A stretch of 64,000 nucleotides of DNA from a virus, in IMG/VR virus record IMGVR_UViG_3300020201_000009, positions 81,871 through 145,870 of that record; one strand, 5' to 3'. Shown here piece by piece: positions 33,837 through 42,389 of this stretch. Position numbers and translations under genes: made by a program. The stretch's first letter is position 1. Each line of letters opens with the position of its first letter. A model generated the notes under the pieces. It was given only the letters and a program-made list of their open reading frames with translations, ran no database searches and was not told where the DNA came from.

Positions 33837-33977
33837 ATGAGTGAACTTTTTAGGGAAAAATTTTGTAAACTATTCTGGGAGGCTGTAAATAGCGGGTTTA
33901 GCTGTAATGACGCCAGAGATTATGCCTCCCTAGAATTGACCGGAAAACTTTATCACAAAACAACTAATGAGATCTAA
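33837..33977 (+). CDS. Small hypothetical protein
   Basis: 46 aa (MSELFREKFCKLFWEAV..), amphipathic helix pattern; its end overlaps the next start. Nothing known. Confidence 0.5.
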   Translation: MSELFREKFCKLFWEAVNSGFSCNDARDYASLELTGKLYHKTTNEI

Positions 33978-34140
33978 TAAAATTTTTATAGCAATCAAGG
34001 GTATCCTTGCCTTTTGTATTATTTATATTTCCATTGCCTTTGTCGTTTTTCAATTTAGAAATCCAAAAGCAAATGATACGACATTTTTTACACACTTTTC
34101 GGATGTGGTCAAATATAACAAGTTAGAGAAATTCAACTAA
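33967..34140 (+). CDS. Small single-helix membrane protein
   Basis: 57 aa. One membrane helix (about 7-29) after a short basic start, then a soluble tail. Overlaps the previous gene by 11 bases. Function unknown. Confidence 0.6.
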   Translation: MRSNKIFIAIKGILAFCIIYISIAFVVFQFRNPKANDTTFFTHFSDVVKYNKLEKFN

Positions 34141-34153
34141 AAAAACTATTCTT

Positions 34154-34669
34154 ATGAGCGACAAAAAAATAATCGGATTTGGTGATTTGGGAAGAGACAA
34201 GGTAACGGGCGTACAGGGTGTTGTAGTATCCTTTACCAGATATCTTTATAATTGTGACAGAGTTGGGCTTCAACCAATTCCAAAGACGAACAGCGAAAAG
34301 CCAGTGGAAGAATTAACGTTTGACACTTATCAAGTTGATGTTGTCAAGAAGGGTAAGGTCAAATTTGGAAACGTTAATAACGAAATAATGGTTGCGGGGC
34401 TTGGGGATCTTGTTAAGGATAATGTTACGCTGAGAACTGGAATCGTACTTGGCATTTGCCGTCAAGCATACGGCTCTCCCATCTTACTTGTTCAGCCGCA
34501 ACAGTTGGATAAGGATGGTAGGGTGCGCGGTATCTTGTATTTTAACCACGCTCAAGTTACCGTGGTACAAAGCAAAAAGATTGTAGTCGAAAATATGCCA
34601 GAGAAACCGGTTGTTGATGGTAAAAAGACCACCGGCGGGCCAATGCCGACTGTTAAACGGCCTTACTAG
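34154..34669 (+). CDS. Protein with two KOW/SH3-like repeats
   Basis: 171 aa made of two related halves: FGDLGRDKVTGVQGVVVS (about 9-26) and LGDLVKDNVTLRTGIVLG (about 83-100). Each resembles a phage GDxxxDxVTGxxGIV domain. Proline/lysine-rich tail. Function unknown; such small barrels often mediate binding. Confidence 0.65.
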   Translation: MSDKKIIGFGDLGRDKVTGVQGVVVSFTRYLYNCDRVGLQPIPKTNSEKPVEELTFDTYQVDVVKKGKVKFGNVNNEIMVAGLGDLVKDNVTLRTGIVLGICRQAYGSPILLVQPQQLDKDGRVRGILYFNHAQVTVVQSKKIVVENMPEKPVVDGKKTTGGPMPTVKRPY

Positions 34670-34710
34670 GCTATAATAAATTTTGTAATAGAAATATTAC
34701 GTAAGTTCTT

Positions 34711-34785
34711 GGGGTCGTAGCTCAACGGTAGAGCAGTTCCCTTTTAAGGAATTGGTTGTGGTTTCAAATACCACCGACCCCACCA
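34711..34785 (+). tRNA. tRNA-Lys (anticodon TTT)
   Basis: 75 nt with encoded CCA. Acceptor GGGGTCG/CGACCCC, D-arm GCTC/GAGC, anticodon stem GTTCC/GGAAT with loop CTTTTAA, T-arm GTGGT/ACCAC. Confidence 0.95.
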
Positions 34786-34917
34786 TTTTACACTATAACA
34801 TTCTGTTTTGGATTTAAACATCTGTTTGTTGTGAGTGGATGTCTAGGTCATAATCCAATCGTCCTTATATAAGACGAGTAGTGTATTACTTTACTAAATA
34901 AAATAAACCCAAACAAA

Positions 34918-35067
34918 ATGGGCGATAACCATATAACACCTGAAGAGATGGGGGTAATTCTAATACCAAATTCAGACATTTCAAAGAAAGTGGTAAAAGA
35001 AATGGAGAAATTGTCCGAGGTTATTGATCAATTGCCACCCAATTCAAAAGTAAAAAATGAAAATTAA
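34918..35067 (+). CDS. Small acidic protein
   Basis: 49 aa (MGDNHITPEEMGVILIP..), helical C-terminal half, overlapping the secreted protein start by 11 bases. Confidence 0.55.
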   Translation: MGDNHITPEEMGVILIPNSDISKKVVKEMEKLSEVIDQLPPNSKVKNEN

Positions 35068-35494
35068 AAATCTAATCTTTGGATTACTCCTTACTTGCGC
35101 CGCTTCTTATGGCCAAACCAAATATCCAATTAGTCTTATTTGGAATGGTAATAATCCAGCAGGGAGCGTTGAATATTTTATTGAACAAAAAAGCGGATCT
35201 AGTGAATGGGCGGAAACGCCTAATGCTAAAACCCAACTGGAAACTTTTACACTTCAACTTGTTCCGGGTGGATACATTTTTCGGGTTAAAGCTAGGCGAA
35301 CTGTAGAGGGAAACGTATTAACCTCAGCGCCATCAAATGAATTGGTACACCTTCATGGGAAACCTCTTGATCCATCGACATTGAAGATCACTATGAATTT
35401 GATTATTAGAGAAGACGGTTCTATTTATAATAGTAAATTTAATCGTCCGATTAATTTTGCGAAACTTCGGCGCGAAAATAAGGGAACGAGTTAA
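35057..35494 (+). CDS. Exported protein with a fibronectin-III-like domain
   Basis: 145 aa. N-terminal signal peptide (MKIKNLIFGLLLTCAASYGQ; cleavage likely near SYG-QT). The rest reads as beta strands (ISLIWNGNN, SVEYFIEQKSG, YIFRVKARR, SAPSNELV), like an FN3 module. An exported phage protein could act at the host surface or periplasm, for example in superinfection exclusion; that is inference. Confidence 0.65.
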   Translation: MKIKNLIFGLLLTCAASYGQTKYPISLIWNGNNPAGSVEYFIEQKSGSSEWAETPNAKTQLETFTLQLVPGGYIFRVKARRTVEGNVLTSAPSNELVHLHGKPLDPSTLKITMNLIIREDGSIYNSKFNRPINFAKLRRENKGTS

Positions 35495-35513
35495 TGCCTA
35501 TAATCAATTACCT

Positions 35514-35840
35514 ATGAAAGATTTCGAAGGAGAATACAAAAAGAAAATATTGGAACATAAAAACTTCCCTAGGACTCCTCGCGGGCCGGATGGTAAGTTT
35601 TTTATTCCCAATGACGAACTATTTGTAGTCGGCGCATATCTTCAAACGGCCTATCTCAAAGGTTTCTTTACCAATAATGAAGGTAAGCAAATGTATTACT
35701 TTTTTTACATCGACAAAGAAAGAAATTTGGCTAGACCCAGCGAAAACAATTTAATAATTGGGACCAAGTTTGTACAGGAAATTGAAAAATCCAATTTGTC
35801 AATTAAACATGAACTTATTGAAACCAGTTGTTTATCATAA
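35514..35840 (+). CDS. Hypothetical protein
   Basis: 108 aa from ATG 35514; a TTG at 35457 inside the previous gene is less likely. Mixed fold, no motif. Confidence 0.6.
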   Translation: MKDFEGEYKKKILEHKNFPRTPRGPDGKFFIPNDELFVVGAYLQTAYLKGFFTNNEGKQMYYFFYIDKERNLARPSENNLIIGTKFVQEIEKSNLSIKHELIETSCLS

Positions 35841-35982
35841 TTCTATTAGGAATCCAGTAAAATATTCTTTGTGGTCCGATAGCGGAGTTTATTATCCCGG
35901 CGTGACGGTGGTTTTGTCCGTTATTCTCGCTAAGATTATTGTTTCTATTCCTCAATTTATGATTTATTTTTGGGGTTTATAA
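35809..35982 (+). CDS. Small membrane protein
   Basis: 57 aa with one C-terminal membrane segment (about 29-54). Overlaps the preceding gene by 32 bases. Six bases separate it from the tRNA-Ile-like gene. Confidence 0.5.
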   Translation: MNLLKPVVYHNSIRNPVKYSLWSDSGVYYPGVTVVLSVILAKIIVSIPQFMIYFWGL

Positions 35983-35988
35983 ATTTAT

Positions 35989-36067
35989 GGTCCTGTAGTT
36001 AAATGTAGCTAATAACGGGCTCTTTATAAGGGCTTATTGACAGAGGCTCCGCTGTCCGGGACTACCA
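35989..36067 (+). tRNA. tRNA-Ile-like (anticodon TAT), aberrant
   Basis: 79 nt with ACCA end. Acceptor GGTCCTG/CGGGACT, D-stem GTTA/TAAC, anticodon stem GGCTC/GGGCT with loop TTTATAA. The T-arm stem GACAG/CTGTC is present but its loop is AGGCTCCG, eight bases without the TTC signature, and the D-loop lacks GG. It would read AUA if functional. Confidence 0.65.
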
Positions 36068-36105
36068 CTTTCTCTCTATTTTCGCAATACAATAACAAAA
36101 AAAAT

Positions 36106-36279
36106 ATGACCCTTTACACTCTGCTGTTGTTAAACATTATCTCCGTAATCTTAATTGGTAAATTGTTGCTACGTCAAAAAGGCGGAGTAACAAAAAAAAT
36201 AGAGGCGCTTTCAATTGTTTATATTTTGTGGACGACCGTTTTCACCGTTTTCTATTTAGTAGCCAACCACAATGCATAG
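36106..36279 (+). CDS. Small two-helix membrane protein
   Basis: 57 aa from ATG 36106 (earlier in-frame starts lie within the tRNA). Two membrane helices (about 3-20 and 34-54). Confidence 0.6.
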   Translation: MTLYTLLLLNIISVILIGKLLLRQKGGVTKKIEALSIVYILWTTVFTVFYLVANHNA

Positions 36280-36370
36280 TAGATATCGCAAACTCATTTC
36301 CGTTGGAATTGTTTACATTTTAGCATTTATTATTTGCATAGCTCTATCTGTATTCGTTAAAGTTTTATGA
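36272..36370 (+). CDS. Small single-helix membrane protein
   Basis: 32 aa, almost all one membrane helix after a basic start (MHSRYRKLIS). It overlaps its neighbours at both ends, the second as ATGA. Confidence 0.5.
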   Translation: MHSRYRKLISVGIVYILAFIICIALSVFVKVL

Positions 36371-36678
36371 AATTAATCCTGTTAGTCTATAACTACCATG
36401 GCTTCGTGAAAGGGGCTGGTGAGATATGTTACGCAATCGAGGCGAAAAGTGTGGAACTTTCTTTATTTGAATTGGAAATGTTAGTGGAGAAACATTTGGA
36501 AGTTTTAGATCATCAATCGAAAGTTCATCATTTATTTATGGGGACTTGGATTGATATTACTTTATTTTACCATTTTGATAGAGATGTAAGTAGAAAATAT
36601 GTATATTTAAAACCCATTATTCTTACATTGGAACAATACTGGCTTCGGATCAGAATTGTTAGGGATCCGGATCTATAA
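36367..36678 (+). CDS. Hypothetical protein
   Basis: 103 aa, mixed alpha/beta, not recognised. Confidence 0.6.
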   Translation: MKLILLVYNYHGFVKGAGEICYAIEAKSVELSLFELEMLVEKHLEVLDHQSKVHHLFMGTWIDITLFYHFDRDVSRKYVYLKPIILTLEQYWLRIRIVRDPDL

Positions 36679-36688
36679 ACCTTTTCCT

Positions 36689-36958
36689 ATGAAATACGAT
36701 AAATGCTATACATTAGAGACTATTATTGAAATCTCTCGAATTATAAATGAGAAGATTAACGACCTTCCCATAGGCTCAAAAATTGACCGCACCAAGTTGG
36801 GCTTGGAAGTTAGTAAAATATTTCAAGAAAAAATTTTTCCTGTTGATACAGATAATGTATTAACACTGCTTGGTTTAATCATTCGCATGAGGAATGATCT
36901 TACGGTATCCAAGGGTAAAATGGGAGGCACTTTTAAGATCGACCCTGATTTTTCATAA
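36689..36958 (+). CDS. Hypothetical protein
   Basis: 89 aa from ATG 36689. Helical, charged; not recognised. Confidence 0.6.
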   Translation: MKYDKCYTLETIIEISRIINEKINDLPIGSKIDRTKLGLEVSKIFQEKIFPVDTDNVLTLLGLIIRMRNDLTVSKGKMGGTFKIDPDFS

Positions 36959-36987
36959 ACCTGCCACGAACCAACCACGGAATTAAA

Positions 36988-37167
36988 ATGAAGATTGCGA
37001 AAAGAGTTTTTATTTGGGATTGTATAGCGGTTGTCAGCTTACCCATTCTTATTCTTATTTTTTCGATACCCGAATTGAGAGAAACAGAATCTAGAAATTA
37101 TCTAATAACCGCTCTACTGATATTATCAATTTTTCCATTGTATTTCGATGGATCGAATCCCCGATAA
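36988..37167 (+). CDS. Small two-helix membrane protein
   Basis: 59 aa (MKIAKRVFIWDCIAVV..). Two membrane helices (about 8-28 and 38-53). Function unknown. The 130 bases after it hold a GGGGAAT/ATTCCCC stem around CCCT/AGGG. Confidence 0.6.
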   Translation: MKIAKRVFIWDCIAVVSLPILILIFSIPELRETESRNYLITALLILSIFPLYFDGSNPR

Positions 37168-37298
37168 AGCAAATAAATAGCGTAACAAAATTGTAACAAA
37201 AGGCTGGGGGGAATTGACCCTTGACTCATGAGGGATTCCCCTAGAGTCTCTTCCTCAGTTCAGAGCTAACAGCTTTGGCGCAAAAAAAACAAAAAAAA

Positions 37299-38228
37299 AT
37301 GGATTTGCAACCAACTTTAGATATTAAATCCGTACTGGAAACAGTCGGAACAAAATTAACTGATGAAAAAACTCTAACAGATGCTTTAATTAGTATCAAT
37401 GCTAATTTTACACCCCAAAGGGTAGATAACTATTATCTCTTTGGAGACCAAGCCTATAAGTCAGGAAAATGCGAAATAATTCGTAGTGATAACGGTAAAA
37501 GCCTCGGAACGATGGGGGAGAAATATAACATGGTTTCTAATCAAGAGGCTTTCTCGGTCTTAGCCGATATTGTCAAATATGGGCACGCTGTTTATGACCG
37601 GGGTGGAGAAGTGAAAGATAAATATTTCCTTAGTGTGAAACTTCCAATTTGTATAGCTCCGAAATGTAGGCCAAATGATTTGATTGAAATGCATTTTACG
37701 GGATTCAATTCATTCAATGGTGATATGGGGTTGTTATTTACCCTAAACGCCACTAGAAAATTTGGTAATACAATGTTTCACGCATTATTGAGTAATTTAT
37801 CAAAAGTTCGACACTCTGCTAAAGCCAAATCGAAACTAGATGAGAGTAAAGCCCATTTGGACTTTATTAGTAAAGAAACAAACGTTCTCCAAGCAAAACT
37901 GGATCTTCTCTGTGATATTCCTTGTAAAGAACAGGACGTAAGAGATATTTCCTCTTATATTTTGAAAGTCAAAGACGGCAACGAGGCCACGACAAGAGGA
38001 CTACGCAAAATTGATAAAATAGTAGAGTTGTTCTACGACAAATCAATTGGAAATTTAGGCGAGACTAGATATGATGCTTTTGTGGCTTTCAATGGTATGA
38101 TTGACCATTTTTCCACGAATAAGGAAACAACTGGAGGAACGAGGGACGAAAACAGATTTGAATCATCTTTAACGGGAGAAAATTCCAAACTCAAACTTGC
38201 CGCGCTAGAGGTTTTGCTACCAAATTAA
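37299..38228 (+). CDS. DUF932-family protein
   Basis: 309 aa from ATG 37299 (TTG 37275 would add eight residues). Domain features: an N-terminal helical part, KCEIIRSDNGKSLGTMGEKYNMVSNQEAF, FTGFNSFNGDMGL and a long helical C-terminus, as in phage/plasmid DUF932 proteins. The function is unsettled; many are plasmid- or phage-borne. A second, divergent member is at 46273. Confidence 0.75.
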   Translation: MDLQPTLDIKSVLETVGTKLTDEKTLTDALISINANFTPQRVDNYYLFGDQAYKSGKCEIIRSDNGKSLGTMGEKYNMVSNQEAFSVLADIVKYGHAVYDRGGEVKDKYFLSVKLPICIAPKCRPNDLIEMHFTGFNSFNGDMGLLFTLNATRKFGNTMFHALLSNLSKVRHSAKAKSKLDESKAHLDFISKETNVLQAKLDLLCDIPCKEQDVRDISSYILKVKDGNEATTRGLRKIDKIVELFYDKSIGNLGETRYDAFVAFNGMIDHFSTNKETTGGTRDENRFESSLTGENSKLKLAALEVLLPN

Positions 38229-38342
38229 AAAAAACGCTTTCAAGAAAATTTTTCCCCCTCTATCTTTTTGACTAAAATCCTAAAAAAAATAGAGTAAGTT
38301 ATCGTAAAACTAGAACACACGTTTTACAGTCACATAATTACA

Positions 38343-38906
38343 ATGAATAACAATAAGCACAATCAATCTTTCGAAAGCGAACCTTTCAATCTGCAAGAAC
38401 TTCTCCAAGAAGTTTCATCGACTGATCTGCATAGTCAAATTACCGACCATGAATCTATCACGGAAAATAACCGTGGTATGTATATCTTAGCGAGGATTGA
38501 GACACTAAAACTACAAAAAGAATTAATCAACAGACAATTGGTAAATTCGGAGGTCGCTTTAAAAATCCATAAGGCGATGGAAGAAGATCGGCAACTGGTG
38601 AAACTAGAGAACATTGCCGAAAACATGGGTCTAACATTTGGGGAGTTTGTAGATGCGGCTATTCGGTATAGAGACACTCAAACGTCTAACCCGAAGAAAG
38701 AGGAATACAGATCGAATAGAGGCCGTTTTAAAACTCAATATCCAGAAGAGATTAAAAACGCGGCTATGCAGTCGATGTTAAAGGGGATTCCTCTTTTACA
38801 AATCGAAAAAGATCTGAACGTGTGTTATAACACGTTGAGTCAATGGAAAGGAAAGATTGGTTTGTCACGAAGAAGGGAAGGAAGTCAACAACTTCAAATC
38901 GCATAA
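38343..38906 (+). CDS. Coiled-coil protein with C-terminal helix-turn-helix
   Basis: 187 aa. Helical dimer-like region (about 45-85), IAENMGLTFGEFVDAAIRY, a basic linker, then EIKNAAMQSMLKGIPLLQIE.. and LNVCYNTLSQWKGKIGL, a Tnp-type helix-turn-helix. Probably a DNA-binding regulator. The GC-rich gene at 62664 has the same plan. Confidence 0.65.
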   Translation: MNNNKHNQSFESEPFNLQELLQEVSSTDLHSQITDHESITENNRGMYILARIETLKLQKELINRQLVNSEVALKIHKAMEEDRQLVKLENIAENMGLTFGEFVDAAIRYRDTQTSNPKKEEYRSNRGRFKTQYPEEIKNAAMQSMLKGIPLLQIEKDLNVCYNTLSQWKGKIGLSRRREGSQQLQIA

Positions 38907-38934
38907 TTAGGAATAAACAAAAAACTAATTGTTA

Positions 38935-39018
38935 ATGGATTATCTAATGGCGGGAATATATATATTTTGTTTCGTGGTTGTAGGATATAGAGTATTTAGG
39001 TCTATTCATCCATTTTAA
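38935..39018 (+). CDS. Possible tiny membrane protein
   Basis: 27 aa, one hydrophobic helix (MDYLMAGIYIFCFVVVGY..). Free-standing between the regulator and a terminator. Confidence 0.4.
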   Translation: MDYLMAGIYIFCFVVVGYRVFRSIHPF

Positions 39019-39048
39019 CCACCCATTAAAAAAAACTCCTGTTAGTTG

Positions 39049-39093
39049 AAAAACCCGAACGGCAAATTAATTGCTTTTCGGGTTTTCTTTTTT
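39049..39093 (+). terminator. Rho-independent terminator
   Basis: AAAACCCGAA/TTCGGGTTTT stem with an inner GCAA/TTGC, followed by CTTTTTT. Ends the transcript of the DUF932-regulator block. Confidence 0.8.
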
Positions 39094-39148
39094 GGATTTT
39101 ACGCTTTTTTTACAATTCCATTCTTGTTTTCCCGGTTCCTATGGTCTT

Positions 39149-39853
39149 ATGAATGAGGAAAGGGAAAAAATGAAAAACGCTAAACAACTGCAATTTACTC
39201 GGTGTCCGTTGAGTGAGGCACATCTAGAGGAGGCTTTTCGAGCAAAAAGCCGAAGGGTGATTGAAGCGATGGAGTCTCTACAAATCGAAGTTCATAATTT
39301 ACCAGAGCTTGCAAATTATATTGTAAATAAAAATCAATATTCAGTGTTTTGGACCATTCAGCGTATAAGAGGAATTGGTAATAGTTGGATATTAAATTTC
39401 GTTAAAGCTTTTGCACTTCAGGTAAGCTATAATAGATATGTAATCAGATACAAAATCACAAAATCAAAATTGATAGATCTTAAAACTAACATTATGAAAA
39501 CAGAAGAAATTAAACAGCTTATCTCGGCGCATTTTAAGATGCCAGCAAATATTAAATTCTACTGGAATGCGGCTAATAATGATTTATATAATGGACCCCG
39601 AGGAGTGCGAGACGATGATTCTTTTCCATGGAGGGGTTTTGTACATGCCACAAAGATTGTTAAAGATTGGTGTGATGAAACTTTAAACGATATTTGGTTG
39701 GGCACCGATTCTGGTGATATTGTAAATAGAGAACCGGAGCCGGAAATGGTAGAGGGAGAAGTTGTAGAGCCCTATTGGCCTTCAATTAGCCATTACGATA
39801 CAATTAAAATTAAGAAATTGATTTTCGGAAGCGAACTTTACCCTTACGTATAA
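39149..39853 (+). CDS. Hypothetical protein, possibly two joined genes
   Basis: 234 aa from ATG 39149. The first 100 residues (LSEAHLEEAFRAKSRRVIEAM..) look like one domain. The bases before 39494 are A/T-rich like an intergenic leader, and ATG 39494 (MKTEEIKQLISAHF..) reads like a fresh start of a 119-residue protein. Either the two are fused or the downstream gene is separate. Confidence 0.5.
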   Translation: MNEEREKMKNAKQLQFTRCPLSEAHLEEAFRAKSRRVIEAMESLQIEVHNLPELANYIVNKNQYSVFWTIQRIRGIGNSWILNFVKAFALQVSYNRYVIRYKITKSKLIDLKTNIMKTEEIKQLISAHFKMPANIKFYWNAANNDLYNGPRGVRDDDSFPWRGFVHATKIVKDWCDETLNDIWLGTDSGDIVNREPEPEMVEGEVVEPYWPSISHYDTIKIKKLIFGSELYPYV

Positions 39854-39893
39854 TTGATTTAGGAAAATAAAAACATAAATAATAAATATAAAA

Positions 39894-40160
39894 ATGAGTC
39901 CCGAACAAATGGAAATACAGGAAACGGTCTTTACAATCGGCATTCTCGACGAAATGGAAAGGCTCGGAAATAACATAGATCTTTGTACAGCATTCTTAAA
40001 CGGAATCGCTTTTGCTACCGAAAATGGGAAAGGTGGCCCGGAAGTTTTAGATGCGATTCACAAGGCTCAAAATTGTATTGGAACAACTCTTTCGCTTATT
40101 AAAATCCCGGCAAAGATAATCCAAAATCCAGAAAAAATCGTAATAACGGATCCAAACTAA
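39894..40160 (+). CDS. Hypothetical helical protein
   Basis: 88 aa, predicted helical; no family. Confidence 0.6.
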   Translation: MSPEQMEIQETVFTIGILDEMERLGNNIDLCTAFLNGIAFATENGKGGPEVLDAIHKAQNCIGTTLSLIKIPAKIIQNPEKIVITDPN

Positions 40161-40212
40161 TAATTGTATAAATAATAGTAAAAAAACAACGACAATAACG
40201 GCAAAAAATCAT

Positions 40213-40902
40213 ATGAATACTATCACTGATAAAGAAATTACCACAGCAAAACCATTGACGGATCGCGAAAATGATATTATTAAAACAATGACTGAGGTTG
40301 CTGAGCAGCTCGACGGTAAATGGAAATTTATCTGGGAAAAAAGTGAAGATCACACACACGGCGATTTGGTATTGAACGACGAAACTGTAGAAGACCGTCT
40401 TCGTTTGAAAATCACAGTTCGTTTTAATAAGATTTATAACGAAAGGGAAGATCAGGTTTCACTTTCTTATTGTCTTCCTAAATATAAACATAATAATTCC
40501 GGCCAGATTACGTTCGATAAACGCCCCAGTATTTCCCTGTGTTATACAAAGGGTATTGGAAAAGTGAAAAATGATATTCAGAATCGTTTGTTGGCCGATT
40601 GTATCGAAATACATGCTAAAAATGTGGAAACAATAAATCGGACAGATAAGATGATTGACGGAAAGATTGAATTGGTGAATCGTCTTGCCAAATATTACAA
40701 TCTGGAAAATCATTTGCTAGTTTATATGCTAGAGAGAATTACGAGCGGTTCTTCATTCTATTTTGAAGATTCTAAAGTAGATGTTGAAATCCGATATGAC
40801 GGCAAAATATGTGCTAAATTCGACTGTGACGAAGAATTGTTGAAACTTCTCACTGATACCTCAGCCAATTATCATGCTAATAAAAAATCAACTGGAGAAT
40901 AA
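40213..40902 (+). CDS. Hypothetical protein
   Basis: 229 aa, alpha/beta, with strand-rich middle (LRLKITVRFNKIY..). Not recognised. Confidence 0.65.
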   Translation: MNTITDKEITTAKPLTDRENDIIKTMTEVAEQLDGKWKFIWEKSEDHTHGDLVLNDETVEDRLRLKITVRFNKIYNEREDQVSLSYCLPKYKHNNSGQITFDKRPSISLCYTKGIGKVKNDIQNRLLADCIEIHAKNVETINRTDKMIDGKIELVNRLAKYYNLENHLLVYMLERITSGSSFYFEDSKVDVEIRYDGKICAKFDCDEELLKLLTDTSANYHANKKSTGE

Positions 40903-40906
40903 TTTA

Positions 40907-41143
40907 ATGACTAATCGACAAGTTCTCCAATTTTTTATTAGCAATGATCCAGAATTTATTAAAGCCGTCAAAAAACTTGTTAAAGAACGAGATAAGTTAA
41001 GATCCGTTCGCCCTCTAGAAAGAAAGATTATGGTTATTACTGAATTTTACAATCGAGAATTTGTATATCCAATTCCAATTGTAAAAAAAGACAAAGAACC
41101 GGAAAAAAAAACTTGCCCTTCGGATCTTGCCCTGATTAGCTAG
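40907..41143 (+). CDS. Hypothetical small protein
   Basis: 78 aa from ATG 40907. Charged helical part, then a lysine/proline tail. Unknown. Confidence 0.6.
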   Translation: MTNRQVLQFFISNDPEFIKAVKKLVKERDKLRSVRPLERKIMVITEFYNREFVYPIPIVKKDKEPEKKTCPSDLALIS

Positions 41144-41231
41144 GGGGGACGCGAGAAATTCCGCTTTTAGCAAACCAATTGCGAGGGCGAAAGCCGAGTT
41201 ATTACATTTTTTTGCATTATCTAATAATCAA

Positions 41232-41257
41232 CAAATAATAATAATAATAATAATAAT
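41232..41257. repeat. ATA/AAT microsatellite leader
   Basis: About eight AAT repeats directly before ATG 41258. Repeat number may vary between isolates and alter translation. Confidence 0.7.
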
Positions 41258-41377
41258 ATGTTTAAATATATTACTCTAAAACAAATATGTGTAGCTTGTC
41301 TAGTTGGAACTAGTCTTGCTATTACAGTTATGCTTATTATTAATTGGTTTATTAAAAATAATCCCATTTATTCGTAA
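41258..41377 (+). CDS. Small membrane protein
   Basis: 39 aa with one membrane helix (about 9-31), MFKYITLKQICVAC.. Function unknown. Confidence 0.5.
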   Translation: MFKYITLKQICVACLVGTSLAITVMLIINWFIKNNPIYS

Positions 41378-41413
41378 AATCAAATAGTATTAATTAAATA
41401 ATCAGTTAAATTT

Positions 41414-41836
41414 ATGTCTATAAATAATATTAAACACTATCCAAGCGTGCCAGAACGTGAGGAACGAGAGTTCGCAACACAAAGCGATATTACTAATATC
41501 CTCTTTTCATTAGACTACACGGAACAAGAGATTTCAACTCGGGATTTTGAATTATTGGATACCCTTATTGATAAGGTGCAAATTTTGAGTATGAATAATA
41601 TGCATCCAACAGAAATGACAATTCGTGGGTTATGCCGCGCAGATAGGTTTCGAGAATACTACGGAGAAGATATTAATTTTCTCATGTTGGATATTGCTAA
41701 TTCAATTAATCTACGGTTGAGTAACACCATTACCACCCATATTTTCAGCCGTTTAATGATGGGTTGCAAATTTGGTTTGATGGAGATTCACCGCCAACAG
41801 GAAGAATTTAACACGGCGAACCATGCCAACGAATAA
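41414..41836 (+). CDS. Hypothetical protein
   Basis: 140 aa, helical, charged; overlaps the next gene by 14 bases. Confidence 0.65.
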   Translation: MSINNIKHYPSVPEREEREFATQSDITNILFSLDYTEQEISTRDFELLDTLIDKVQILSMNNMHPTEMTIRGLCRADRFREYYGEDINFLMLDIANSINLRLSNTITTHIFSRLMMGCKFGLMEIHRQQEEFNTANHANE

Positions 41837-42044
41837 ATATCCGGGTGGTACGATTGTTATGTACCAAGGTAAAAAATGGAAAGTAACTCGTGCTAGTAGA
41901 TCTTCGGGTCTCTTGTTCATTGTTTGCCAAGAGAACGATTATTCGATTGCCAATGTTCGGATTGGAGACAAATTACTAGTAATGCCTTACGAATTAGATA
42001 AAACCACAAAAGATGAAAAATCAGAAATCAAAACAACAGTTTAA
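41823..42044 (+). CDS. Small SH3/KOW-like protein
   Basis: 73 aa. GTIVMYQGKKWKVTRAS and RIGDKLLVMP fit a small beta barrel. Function unknown. Confidence 0.55.
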   Translation: MPTNKYPGGTIVMYQGKKWKVTRASRSSGLLFIVCQENDYSIANVRIGDKLLVMPYELDKTTKDEKSEIKTTV

Positions 42045-42285
42045 GACTTTGCTTGAAGCTGGATATACATATTTCTTTGGTCTTGGAAATAGAACCCATA
42101 TTCTTCTTTCTCCAAAGACCCACAAATCTCAAGTATGGAAGGCTGGAAAACAAGTAAGCGGCCAATGTTTGAGATACAAAAATTGTGTAATTCACTACGT
42201 TGGAGAGTATAACCCAATTGTTTCCGGTAAAAAACTAAAAAATAAGAACGTGGAAAATGTAATTAGGGCCACGGTTTCTATTTAA
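42013..42285 (+). CDS. Hypothetical protein
   Basis: 90 aa, basic, starting 32 bases inside the previous gene. Not recognised. Confidence 0.6.
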   Translation: MKNQKSKQQFKTLLEAGYTYFFGLGNRTHILLSPKTHKSQVWKAGKQVSGQCLRYKNCVIHYVGEYNPIVSGKKLKNKNVENVIRATVSI

Positions 42286-42296
42286 CATCTTCAATT

Positions 42297-42365
42297 TCTT
42301 CTATAGTTCAACGTATTACCCCTTACGGAAAGTCTTTTTCAATTTAGACTGTGGACTATAGAAGA
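42297..42365. ncRNA. Three-stem structured element
   Basis: A 13-pair outer stem (42297-42309 with 42353-42365, one G-T pair) encloses CGTA/TACG (42312-42327) and AGTCT/AGACT (42331-42350) hairpins. The shape resembles a tRNA without a T-arm, but there is no CCA and the second loop is ten bases. No known RNA family was recognised. Confidence 0.5.
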
Positions 42366-42389
42366 TTCTTTATTTTATTAAATCTTAAT

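Noticed and set aside
41232-41257. Iteron origin
   Set aside because: Simple AAT microsatellite without other origin features.
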